Origin: an uncultured Bacteroidia bacterium
GTDB lineage: Bacteria; Bacteroidota; Bacteroidia; Bacteroidales; CAJPTX01
NCBI GenBank assembly: GCA_938040915.1
Contig: CALHZE010000045.1
Coordinates: 1-5,779, forward strand
Direction of reading: 5' to 3'
Length of the DNA: 5,779 nt
Position 1 is the stretch's first letter, and each line of letters starts with the position of its first letter. Under the pieces are notes generated by a model. The model had not been told where the DNA came from. It worked only from the letters and a program-made list of their open reading frames with translations, and did no database searches. Of the stretch, positions 1 to 5,779 are shown in pieces. The position numbers were made by a program, and so were the translations under genes.

Positions 1-1731
1 CGCAACGAGCTTAGGGTCTACCGTCACTTGGCACGTTACCTCCTCGGCACTGCCGTGCGCTGCTTTGACGGTAAGGGTTACTGGCGTACCATCAGGGGTA
101 GGCTGCAGCGCCTCGACCAAGAAAGTATCATCGCTCTGCTTTATAACCTTGATATACCCCTCAGGGAGGGTCGTAACCTCATACCCCTTAAGGACATACT
201 CAGCTGGGGTATAGCCGAGCAAGAAATGCACCTTTTGCCCCTTTTCTAAACGAAGTTCACGCCGGTTGAGTGTAAGCTGGGTAGGAGCAACCGCTGCCTG
301 CGTCTTCACCTGACAGGTCGCTTCGAGGTTTTGATTGCTGCTCGTCGCCTTGAGGGTTATGTAGCCCTCTTGTATCGCCTTGATGCGGAAAGTATGCTGC
401 CCATTAAGTTCGGGTTCTGTGCTGAGCACTACGACACCACCCATACCACTAAAGGCGACCGTTTCTCCATCCTCCAACCCCCAGCTCTCTAAAGTAAGCT
501 CACACTCCTGCCCCACACCGAGATGTACCTTCTGTGGCGAAAGGGCAAGTCCGCTACCTTGATAGGCATCCCCTGTGAGTATCCACCCTTTCTCTGTCGT
601 TAATGTCGCTCTTGCCCTCTGCCCTTGGGCATTATAATGACGCCCACTTGCTTTTATCTCTAGCCCACTAGCGATATCGCTTTGGTTTGCCCACCCAACT
701 AAGCTCTGCGAATAGTTGAATGGGCTCATTGCGGTTTTCGAAAGGTCTAGATTTTTTTGAATTTCCCACTTTCCCAGCGGTTGATTGAAAGAGCTGCAAC
801 CTTCGAACATCTTATTCATATCCGTCACCTTACTCACATCCCACCCCTCTAGCGGTTGATTGAAAGAGCTGCAACCTTCGAACATCTCATTCATATCCGT
901 CACCTTACTCACATTCCACCCCTCTAGCGGTTGGTTAAAAGAGCTGCAACCGTCGAACATCCCCGAAATATCCGTCACCTGACTCACATTCCACCCCTCT
1001 AGCGGTTGGTTGAAAGAGCTGCAACCGTCGAACATCCTACGCATAAACATCACCTTACTCACATTCCACCCCTCTAGCGGTTGGTTGAAAGAGCTGCAAT
1101 CTTCGAACATTCTACTCATATCCACCACCTTACTCACATCCCACTTTTCCAACGGTTGGTTAAAGGCTGTGCAGTCACTGAACATCCCAAACATATACAC
1201 CACCTTACTCACATTCCACTCCTCCAACGGCTGGTTAAAAGAACTGCACGCCCAAAACATAAAATTCATTTTCTCAACCCTCTCGAGGTTGGGCTTATCG
1301 ATACCGTCCTTAAATTGCATCTTAGAGCATTTGTGAAAAGCACTTTCCATACTCGTCCAAACGACGTCGCCAAACTGTTCAACCCACAGCAGCTGCTCAC
1401 AAGACCCCTCCTGGTAAAACTCTACCATTCGGATATATTCCACTCCCTCGGGTCCAGCTTCTACCAGATACTCGCCGTCACTCTCTGGGGTAAACGTATA
1501 GGGTGCAGCTAGATCGGTGATGCTCACCTCTTCCCTTTTTAGCTCATCGCCCCCCGCATTCTTGACCACAACGGTATACTTGCCCACGATCGGGATCTTG
1601 AGCGCCTCGCCCGCTTTCCCCTCCCAGCGGGTGATGAAGGGACGCCCCCCAGCGTACACGTTGCCTAAAGCAACCAAGAAGAACAGCACAAAGGCTGCCC
1701 CGATACACTTACCTATTTGCCTCATTATCAT
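1..1731 (-). CDS. BspA-like (DUF285) leucine-rich-repeat surface protein, 3' end cut off by the window edge
   Basis: The frame is open for 577 codons from ATG at 1729-1731 to the left edge, so the C-terminus is missing. Residues 1-27 look like a Sec signal peptide. Residues 28-130 form an N-terminal module (motifs GEALKIPIVGKYTVVVKN and GEYLVEAGPEGVEYIRMVEF). Residues 131-157 look like a degenerate first repeat. From residue 158 there are about seven 25-residue DUF285 repeats (MFxxCSSFNQPLEGWNVSKV), each with one Cys. Residues 320-390 form a C-terminal cap with the family-typical LVGWANQ and LTTEKGWILTGD motifs. Two Ig-like beta domains follow (about 393-478 and 482-573). BspA-family proteins are surface proteins linked to adhesion and host binding; the ligand here is unknown. 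In Porphyromonas such proteins often end in a type IX secretion sorting domain, which would lie off the left edge. ATG at 1723-1725 is an alternative start two codons later. No Shine-Dalgarno motif is visible, as is usual in this phylum. The family call is firm; adhesion is inferred. Confidence 0.93.
   Translation of the reverse strand, partial: MIMRQIGKCIGAAFVLFFLVALGNVYAGGRPFITRWEGKAGEALKIPIVGKYTVVVKNAGGDELKREEVSITDLAAPYTFTPESDGEYLVEAGPEGVEYIRMVEFYQEGSCEQLLWVEQFGDVVWTSMESAFHKCSKMQFKDGIDKPNLERVEKMNFMFWACSSFNQPLEEWNVSKVVYMFGMFSDCTAFNQPLEKWDVSKVVDMSRMFEDCSSFNQPLEGWNVSKVMFMRRMFDGCSSFNQPLEGWNVSQVTDISGMFDGCSSFNQPLEGWNVSKVTDMNEMFEGCSSFNQPLEGWDVSKVTDMNKMFEGCSSFNQPLGKWEIQKNLDLSKTAMSPFNYSQSLVGWANQSDIASGLEIKASGRHYNAQGQRARATLTTEKGWILTGDAYQGSGLALSPQKVHLGVGQECELTLESWGLEDGETVAFSGMGGVVVLSTEPELNGQHTFRIKAIQEGYITLKATSSNQNLEATCQVKTQAAVAPTQLTLNRRELRLEKGQKVHFLLGYTPAEYVLKGYEVTTLPEGYIKVIKQSDDTFLVEALQPTPDGTPVTLTVKAAHGSAEEVTCQVTVDPKLVA
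13..288 (-). other. Second Ig-like domain of the BspA-like protein
   Basis: Residues about 482-573 start with APTQLTLNRRELRLEKGQ and end with TLTVKAAHGSAEEVTCQVTV. The start (x-L-T-L-x-x-x-x-L-x-L-x-x-G-Q) and the closing CQVTV strand match the pattern of bacterial BIG_2-like domains. It lies directly after the first Ig-like domain and repeats its layout, including the terminal CQV. More such domains or a sorting domain may follow past the left edge. Confidence 0.6.
298..555 (-). other. First Ig-like domain of the BspA-like protein
   Basis: Residues about 393-478 begin with LALSPQKVHLGVGQECELTL, contain alternating beta-strand patterns and end in ITLKATSSNQNLEATCQV. This resembles bacterial Ig-like (BIG_2-like) folds, in which a value-of-constant statement is followed by a strand such as ITLKAT and a closing CQV strand. 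Such domains usually act as stalks or spacers in surface proteins. The fold is assigned by eye only. Confidence 0.6.
736..1260 (-). repeat. In-frame 75-bp tandem repeat array encoding DUF285 units
   Basis: The units begin at the Met-Phe codons whose upper ends are at 1260, 1185, 1110, 1035, 960, 885 and 810. The first six are exactly 75 bp (25 codons). The seventh diverges after about 35 bases and leads into the cap. The core SSFNQPLEGW is constant in the inner units, while residues around KVxxMxx and the two residues before the Cys vary. By hand alignment, the units at 886-960 and 811-885 differ at 5 of 75 positions, and those at 961-1035 and 886-960 at 7. The outer units at 1186-1260 and 1111-1185 are more diverged. 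This pattern suggests recent duplication or gene conversion inside the array. Confidence 0.95.
1651..1731 (-). other. Sec signal peptide of the BspA-like protein
   Basis: Residues 1-27 have a basic n-region (Arg4, Lys8), a hydrophobic core (IGAAFVLFFLVALG) and a signal peptidase I type site, VYA followed by GG, with predicted cleavage after Ala27. There is no L-x-x-C lipobox near the cleavage site, so the protein is not expected to be a lipoprotein. Starting at the second ATG (residue 3) would leave the signal intact. Confidence 0.85.
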
Positions 1732-1762
1732 GTAGTGTTTTAATAAACCTGCCGCAAGTTAT

Positions 1763-1770
1763 CAAAAATA
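1763..1770 (-). promoter_or_regulatory. Candidate Bacteroidota -7 promoter box for the BspA-like gene
   Basis: Read on the minus strand the bases are TATTTTTG, a full match to the Bacteroidota sigma-ABfr -7 consensus TAnnTTTG. A start of transcription just downstream would leave a short leader of roughly 25 bases before the ATG at 1731. A good -33 TTTG is not visible at the usual distance (near 1791-1794 the minus strand reads GATG). The box lies downstream of the terminator hairpin, where a promoter for this gene is expected. Short motifs occur by chance, so this is only a candidate. Confidence 0.5.
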
Positions 1771-1828
1771 ATGGTTGGGCAAACCTGAGGCATCTCCCTC
1801 CTCCTGCGCCGAATGAGAGATCCCAATA

Positions 1829-1882
1829 AAACAAAAGAAGAGGGTGTGTTGAAAACTCTCAACACACCCTCTTCTTTTGTTT
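1829..1882 (-). terminator. Terminator hairpin after tamB, perfect 24-bp stem
   Basis: The left arm at 1829-1852 and the right arm at 1859-1882 are exact reverse complements, separated by a 6-base loop. Transcribed from tamB, the hairpin ends in a T-rich arm (CTTCTTTTGTTTTATT), and its 5' side is correspondingly A-rich, so the U-tract is partly paired within the stem. The symmetry would also let it work on the other strand. It begins about 40 bases after the tamB stop and should separate tamB from the bspA-like gene. Confidence 0.85.
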
Positions 1883-1923
1883 GGGGGGGAGGTAGTCTCA
1901 CATCCTCATTGCCGTAGTTCTCC

Positions 1924-4900
1924 CTATTCGGTGCGTGCCTCATCTGGGGGCATTTCCTCGGCGCTCTCGCTCTCGAGCTCGGAGGCTGGGGTGGGGGGCT
2001 CCTTATCCTTTTTGCGACTAAAGAGTGCCTTGAGACGCCCTAAGAGCTCGCCCAAACTGTCAAACGAGTCTGAAACCACAATGCCCGCACCCGCAGTGTA
2101 AGGACTCAGGTCGCTGAACACAAGGTTGTCGTTAGAGCGCGCAAAAGCCTTGTACTGCAGATTCTTGAACAGCGAACTCTGTTGCGTGACGTTGATATCG
2201 CCTGCCACCGCACTGGTGGTATTGTTGCGATTGACATCCCAGTTGGCATCTACGTTTAGGCGTCCGTCAAACCACTGCATGGAGACCGAGACTTCTGCCT
2301 CGTCTTTGGTGTAGGCGTCGCCCGGTCGATAGTTGAACCCAAGGTCGATGGAAGGGGCGTTCTCGATTTGGGCTATCCACGAATTGAGGTTATTGAAAAG
2401 CAGTTCCCAGAACGAAGAGAGGAGGGCATTGTTGCTCGATTCGTCGCCGTTAGGGTTGGTCGTTGTCCCCGCCGCCTCGCCATTGCCAGCGGCAATCTGC
2501 CCCTGCGCTCGCGATTCGCCCACAAACGAGTTTAAGAATAACAGCGAGGCAAACTGACGCATCACCTTCTCCTCCGTATTGAGCGCCGCGGCTAAGAGGC
2601 TCTGCGTCTCAGGGTCGGCTTGTGGAACATCTATTTTGAATTGGATGCGCGGCGCTTGTAGACTCCCCTCTATCACGATTTTACAGTCGACCGGCACACG
2701 CCGTTTGTATTTCTCTGACGCCTCGCTGGGAAAAAGGCGGTCGAGCGCCGCTTTGACGCGGTAAGAGGCGGCAATCTGGGCCTGCCCCTGCTCGAGCGCA
2801 CCAGAGAAGCGGATGACACTCCCCGCCTGAATCTTAAACTTCTTGCTCAACACCCCCTGGAGCACCGACGTATACTCACCGCGCTGGATAGTGTAGTCGC
2901 CAAAGACCCGTACCTCTGACGAATTGGGCACGCTCTCTATACGCAGATTCCCCTCGCCGCGGCAACGCAACATGTCGCCCGTGCGCGGATTAACAAGGAG
3001 CTGCGTGAGCGCATCGTTGGTTACGTTAAGGTCGACCCGATAAGAAAGGTTTGATTGACGCCGTTCTTTACCTCGTTGGGTGGGGCGTCGTCGTGTCGTG
3101 TCGCGTGGGTCGACAAACTCTAGGAGCTGGTTTTCCTTTGCCTCGGAATAGGTGGGGAGCTGGAAGTAGAGTTGCGACCCTGGCTCGGTGCGTACGGCGG
3201 TCTCTAGTCGCAATTGCGCCAACGTCCCGCGGATGTGGGTGAGACTCGAGGTGAAAAGCCGTCCGTAGTAGAGCGCATCGCTCGCTTGGGTCTGGAGGAC
3301 GCGGAACTGTTGAGTGGTCGCAGTGAGGTCAAAGACTGGGCTCGTGAGTTGGGAGATGTCTATCTTCCCGTGGAGTTGCAAGGGGTGCTCTTGCGGGTCA
3401 AAGGCCTCAAAGCTTTCGAACAGGATGGCGTCGTTGCGTAGTCGTACGCGGTCGTGCGTCACGATCTGTGTGCCAAATTGTTTGAGGGTAAAATGCGCAT
3501 CGTCAAAGGCGACCTCCCCCTCGATGTGGGGCGCTTGCACCGTCCCCGAGAGTCGCAGGTCGGCATTGACTGCCCCCTCAGACGTGAGCGCCTCGCCCGC
3601 AAAGAGGTTGAGCAACGAAAGCCGGCATTTGTTAAGGCGCAACCGTCCATCGACGCCACGCCCTTCCATACGCCACGAGGCATCGAGGGTGATGTCTTGT
3701 GCGCCCTCAAGGGTTTGGTTCTGAAAGTGTAATAGAAAGGGGTTTTGTAGACCTGCCCAGCGCCCCAAGAGTTCGGAATTGCCGATGTAGGTGTCGTTGA
3801 GCGCAAAATTGTCGAGCCGTAACCGCGTAAAGATATTGAGTTGATCGAGCGGCGAGACAAGCCCAATATAGCCGTTTACTTGCCCTTGGTAACGGTAGCG
3901 AGGCAAGATTTTCTCTATCGCCCCGAGGTCGATATCGTCTAGCGAGAGACGCAGGGTGTCGTTTGCGTGCCGCGAGAGTTGACCCGCGAGAGTGAGACGT
4001 TGGTCTTCGTGCCGGATACTGAAATTGCGCACCTCAAGCCGCGACGTGTCGGTGTATATATGAGCTCGACTAAACTGCCACGCCCGCCCCTGCAAATGTA
4101 ATTCTGAGGGCTCTAAACGCGTAATAAAGTGAAAGGGCGACTCTCCCTCCGGAGGGTAAAAATGGGTGTCGAGCGACAGACGTAGGGCGCCCCCGCCGAT
4201 GTCCGGAGTCCGTAGCCCCAGGGCGGCTGTAAAATGGTCGGTGGTGAGACAGTTCTTGAGCAAAATGCTGTCGAGGGCGAGTGTCCCTACCTGCGCGTGT
4301 GTGAGCGCGATGTTAAACTGGGTGAGGGTGTCGTGGTTGAGGATGTCGAGCGACACGCCCGTCGCCGCAAGGTTGCCATAGCCGAGTTGCCCGCTCCGCA
4401 CGCGAAACTCGAGCTCTTGCCCCGCTGCGTCGAAAGTGAACTGCAGTTCGCTCCGCGAGGAAATGGTGAGCGAGGGGACTAGGGTGGCGAAAAACTCCTC
4501 ACACTCGCCCATGAGCAAGGTGGCGCGATAAAGCTTTTTGGGTGGGACGGTGTCGAGCGACGAGGCGGCTAGAAGCTCAGCTGCTGGGCACTCCTCTTGC
4601 GGCTCGGCAAAGTAGGAGGGGAGGCGCTCCTCAAGCAACTCGCGGAGGGCGGTCACGAGGTGATCAAAGCGCTGGTCTGTCCACATCGAGGCGCGAAAGA
4701 CCCGCGAGTCGGCGGTGATCGTCTTCCCGCCGCCGTCGTTAAAGGCCGAGATCCGAAGTCCGTCGAGCCGCATTGTCCCGTTCGGGTTGGTGTAGTCTAA
4801 CTGGGCAAAGGAGACGCTCCCCAACAGGTCGTCTAGATTCTTCCCTTCGTAAAAGGCGTTTACGTCGAACGAGAGTTGAGCGATCGAGTCTTTCTCATAC

Positions 4901-5779
4901 CAGTGGAGACGCTTAAGGTCGATATGGGGCGCGGTGGCAGCAAACTGGTACTTAGGGATCGAGTCTGAGAAGTCGAGCTTCCCCTCAAAGGTGAGTTGCA
5001 GCGCCGAGTCGCGCACGGTGGCGTGCCCCGAGTAGCTCTTGGGGGTGACGTCGCCGTCGAGGTCGATGTGGTGGTAGGTATAGTTCTTAAACTCGAGGTT
5101 GTCGATGGCAATCTGTGTGCGCGCATGCAGGTCGCCGCCCTTTTTGACCACCCCCTCTACTGAGCCCTTGAGGTCGGTGTGCCCCAAGAGTTCGCGGTTG
5201 ATGAGTTTCCCTACGTGTAGGCGCTGTGTGGAGATCTGCCCGCCAAAGGTCGTTCCCGCTTGCGGGTCAATGCTGAGCGAGATGTCGACCCCCATGTTGC
5301 CAAGGTTGGAGGTGAGGGTGCCATAGGCCACAAAGTCGTCTAGGAAGCCGACCAGCTCACCCTTGTAGGCTAGACGCTGTAGGCGGCGCGCAAAGGAGGG
5401 GAGGGTAAAATGTGCCACCCCGAGCGAGTCGGTGAGCAGACGGACGTCTTCGAGTGAGGTGCGACACTCCTTGACTTCGAGGTGTACCATCGCGTCGTGT
5501 ACTTGGGGCAACCCCTCAAACGACGACTCAAGGCGTAGGCGCGTCGCTGCGCCGGTCTGCAGGGTGAGCGAGTGCACCTGTAGCGAGGCGATCGTCCCCG
5601 CCGCATACCCCGTGGCATAAACCGGCAGATCCGAAGGGTGAAGGCGCGGCACAAAATAGCTGAATAGGCGTGGGGTAAGCACCGAGGGTTCTAGGGCGAG
5701 CGAGAGCCGAACGTTGTGCACAAAGTCCTTCATCGCACCCCAACCCTCAAAGTCCATCCGGAAGTCCGACACGTGGAGG
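1924..5779 (-). CDS. tamB: Translocation/assembly module protein TamB (DUF490 family), 5' end cut off by the window edge
   Basis: About 1284 codons are visible, ending in TAG at 1924-1926. The frame stays open to the right edge (codons CTC CAC precede the GTG at 5770-5772), so that GTG is probably internal and the N-terminus with its inner-membrane anchor is missing. Counting from that GTG, residues 1-830 are long runs of alternating beta-strand sequence typical of the AsmA/TamB beta-taco groove. Residues about 830-1240 form the conserved TamB C-terminal domain, with GDYTIQRGEYTSVLQGVLSKK, KFKIQAGSVIRFSG, AASYRVKAAL, CKIVIEGSLQAPRIQFKIDVP and FASLLFLNSF. TamB spans the periplasm, works with a BamA-family outer-membrane partner (TamA, or the lipidated TamL in Bacteroidota), and is implicated in outer-membrane protein insertion and phospholipid transport. 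Bacteroidota homologues are usually longer, which fits the truncation. A polar, Gly/Asn-rich insert lies at 1088-1117 and a charged tail at 1252-1282. No partner gene is visible in the window. Confidence 0.95.
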   Translation of the reverse strand, partial: LHVSDFRMDFEGWGAMKDFVHNVRLSLALEPSVLTPRLFSYFVPRLHPSDLPVYATGYAAGTIASLQVHSLTLQTGAATRLRLESSFEGLPQVHDAMVHLEVKECRTSLEDVRLLTDSLGVAHFTLPSFARRLQRLAYKGELVGFLDDFVAYGTLTSNLGNMGVDISLSIDPQAGTTFGGQISTQRLHVGKLINRELLGHTDLKGSVEGVVKKGGDLHARTQIAIDNLEFKNYTYHHIDLDGDVTPKSYSGHATVRDSALQLTFEGKLDFSDSIPKYQFAATAPHIDLKRLHWYEKDSIAQLSFDVNAFYEGKNLDDLLGSVSFAQLDYTNPNGTMRLDGLRISAFNDGGGKTITADSRVFRASMWTDQRFDHLVTALRELLEERLPSYFAEPQEECPAAELLAASSLDTVPPKKLYRATLLMGECEEFFATLVPSLTISSRSELQFTFDAAGQELEFRVRSGQLGYGNLAATGVSLDILNHDTLTQFNIALTHAQVGTLALDSILLKNCLTTDHFTAALGLRTPDIGGGALRLSLDTHFYPPEGESPFHFITRLEPSELHLQGRAWQFSRAHIYTDTSRLEVRNFSIRHEDQRLTLAGQLSRHANDTLRLSLDDIDLGAIEKILPRYRYQGQVNGYIGLVSPLDQLNIFTRLRLDNFALNDTYIGNSELLGRWAGLQNPFLLHFQNQTLEGAQDITLDASWRMEGRGVDGRLRLNKCRLSLLNLFAGEALTSEGAVNADLRLSGTVQAPHIEGEVAFDDAHFTLKQFGTQIVTHDRVRLRNDAILFESFEAFDPQEHPLQLHGKIDISQLTSPVFDLTATTQQFRVLQTQASDALYYGRLFTSSLTHIRGTLAQLRLETAVRTEPGSQLYFQLPTYSEAKENQLLEFVDPRDTTRRRPTQRGKERRQSNLSYRVDLNVTNDALTQLLVNPRTGDMLRCRGEGNLRIESVPNSSEVRVFGDYTIQRGEYTSVLQGVLSKKFKIQAGSVIRFSGALEQGQAQIAASYRVKAALDRLFPSEASEKYKRRVPVDCKIVIEGSLQAPRIQFKIDVPQADPETQSLLAAALNTEEKVMRQFASLLFLNSFVGESRAQGQIAAGNGEAAGTTTNPNGDESSNNALLSSFWELLFNNLNSWIAQIENAPSIDLGFNYRPGDAYTKDEAEVSVSMQWFDGRLNVDANWDVNRNNTTSAVAGDINVTQQSSLFKNLQYKAFARSNDNLVFSDLSPYTAGAGIVVSDSFDSLGELLGRLKALFSRKKDKEPPTPASELESESAEEMPPDEARTE
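2053..3285 (-). other. TamB C-terminal domain (DUF490)
   Basis: This is the best-conserved part of the protein, residues about 830-1240 counted from the GTG at 5772. It carries the family pattern of a glycine-flanked strand (GEGNLRIE), a GDYTIQRGEYTS turn, a KFKIQAGSVIRFSG strand, an AxYxVxAxL helix-strand and a basic-then-CKIVIEG block, followed by QFASLLFLNSF. A basic linker (RRRPTQRGKERRQ) sits at residues 894-906. In E. coli the TamB C-terminal domain is the part that contacts the outer-membrane partner TamA; the same role is assumed here. Confidence 0.85.

Larger units (their letters stand above)
1732..1923. other. Intergenic region between tamB and the BspA-like gene
   Basis: This 192-base gap contains the terminator hairpin, a G7 run at 1883-1889 on the + strand just outside the hairpin, and the candidate -7 box. 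A 67-codon frame on the minus strand crosses it, but it includes both arms of the hairpin and the last bases of tamB and shows no protein-like features. I see no small RNA or riboswitch that I can support. Confidence 0.7.

Noticed and set aside
736..1260. Regularly spaced repeats resembling a CRISPR array
   Set aside because: The 75-bp units are contiguous with no unique spacers, keep the reading frame and encode the known DUF285 motif.
1010..1512. Two overlapping open frames on the + strand across the repeats
   Set aside because: They are antisense to the repeat array. Their own repetitive peptides simply reflect the 75-bp period, which keeps other frames open.
1705..1707. Cys9 in the signal peptide as a lipoprotein cysteine
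   Set aside because: It lies before the hydrophobic core, in the n-region, so it cannot be a lipobox cysteine.
1780..1783. TTTG on the minus strand as the -33 promoter element
   Set aside because: Only 9 bases separate it from the TATTTTTG box, against roughly 20 expected for Bacteroidota promoters.
1740..1943. 67-codon minus-strand frame between tamB and the BspA-like gene
   Set aside because: It overlaps the tamB stop, runs through both arms of the terminator hairpin and the candidate promoter, and shows no recognisable protein features.
3214..3866. Several open frames of 75-136 codons on both strands within tamB
   Set aside because: All lie inside the well-supported tamB frame and have Arg/Ser-rich compositions typical of shadow frames in GC-rich coding DNA.
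5770..5772. GTG as the start codon of tamB
   Set aside because: The frame is open upstream to the window edge, and the signal anchor expected at a TamB N-terminus is absent, so the gene almost certainly starts outside.

Overview
The window looks like chromosomal DNA from a Bacteroidota bacterium, most likely Porphyromonas or a close relative. The evidence is a TamB protein of the Bacteroidota type, a BspA-like (DUF285) surface protein whose N-terminal module I recall from Porphyromonas proteins, a Bacteroidota-style -7 promoter box (TAnnTTTG), and no Shine-Dalgarno motif before the visible start codon. The genus is inferred by eye, not by a search.

Layout: both genes lie on the minus strand, so the biological order runs from right to left. 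From the right edge to 1924 is most of tamB, cut off at its 5' end by the window edge. It ends in TAG at 1924-1926. The region 1732-1923 is intergenic. It holds a perfect 24-bp inverted repeat that should act as a terminator (1829-1882), followed by a candidate promoter (-7 box at 1763-1770). From 1731 to the left edge runs a second gene, open for 577 codons with no stop. It encodes a secreted BspA-like repeat protein with a signal peptide, an N-terminal module, about seven 25-residue repeats, a C-terminal cap and two Ig-like domains. Its 3' end lies outside the window.

How the genes relate: TamB is a periplasm-spanning envelope protein of the translocation and assembly module. The BspA-like protein is probably exported to the cell surface, perhaps by type IX secretion, but the sorting domain that would show this is not in the window. 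The terminator and the separate promoter suggest independent transcription, so the link between them is adjacency rather than a shared operon. The tamB region is visibly more GC-rich than the bspA-like gene.

I found no RNA genes, mobile elements, CRISPR array or clearly new system. The most interesting parts are the in-frame 75-bp tandem array, whose inner units are nearly identical, an A7 tract just after it where slippage would truncate the protein, and the strong intergenic hairpin.
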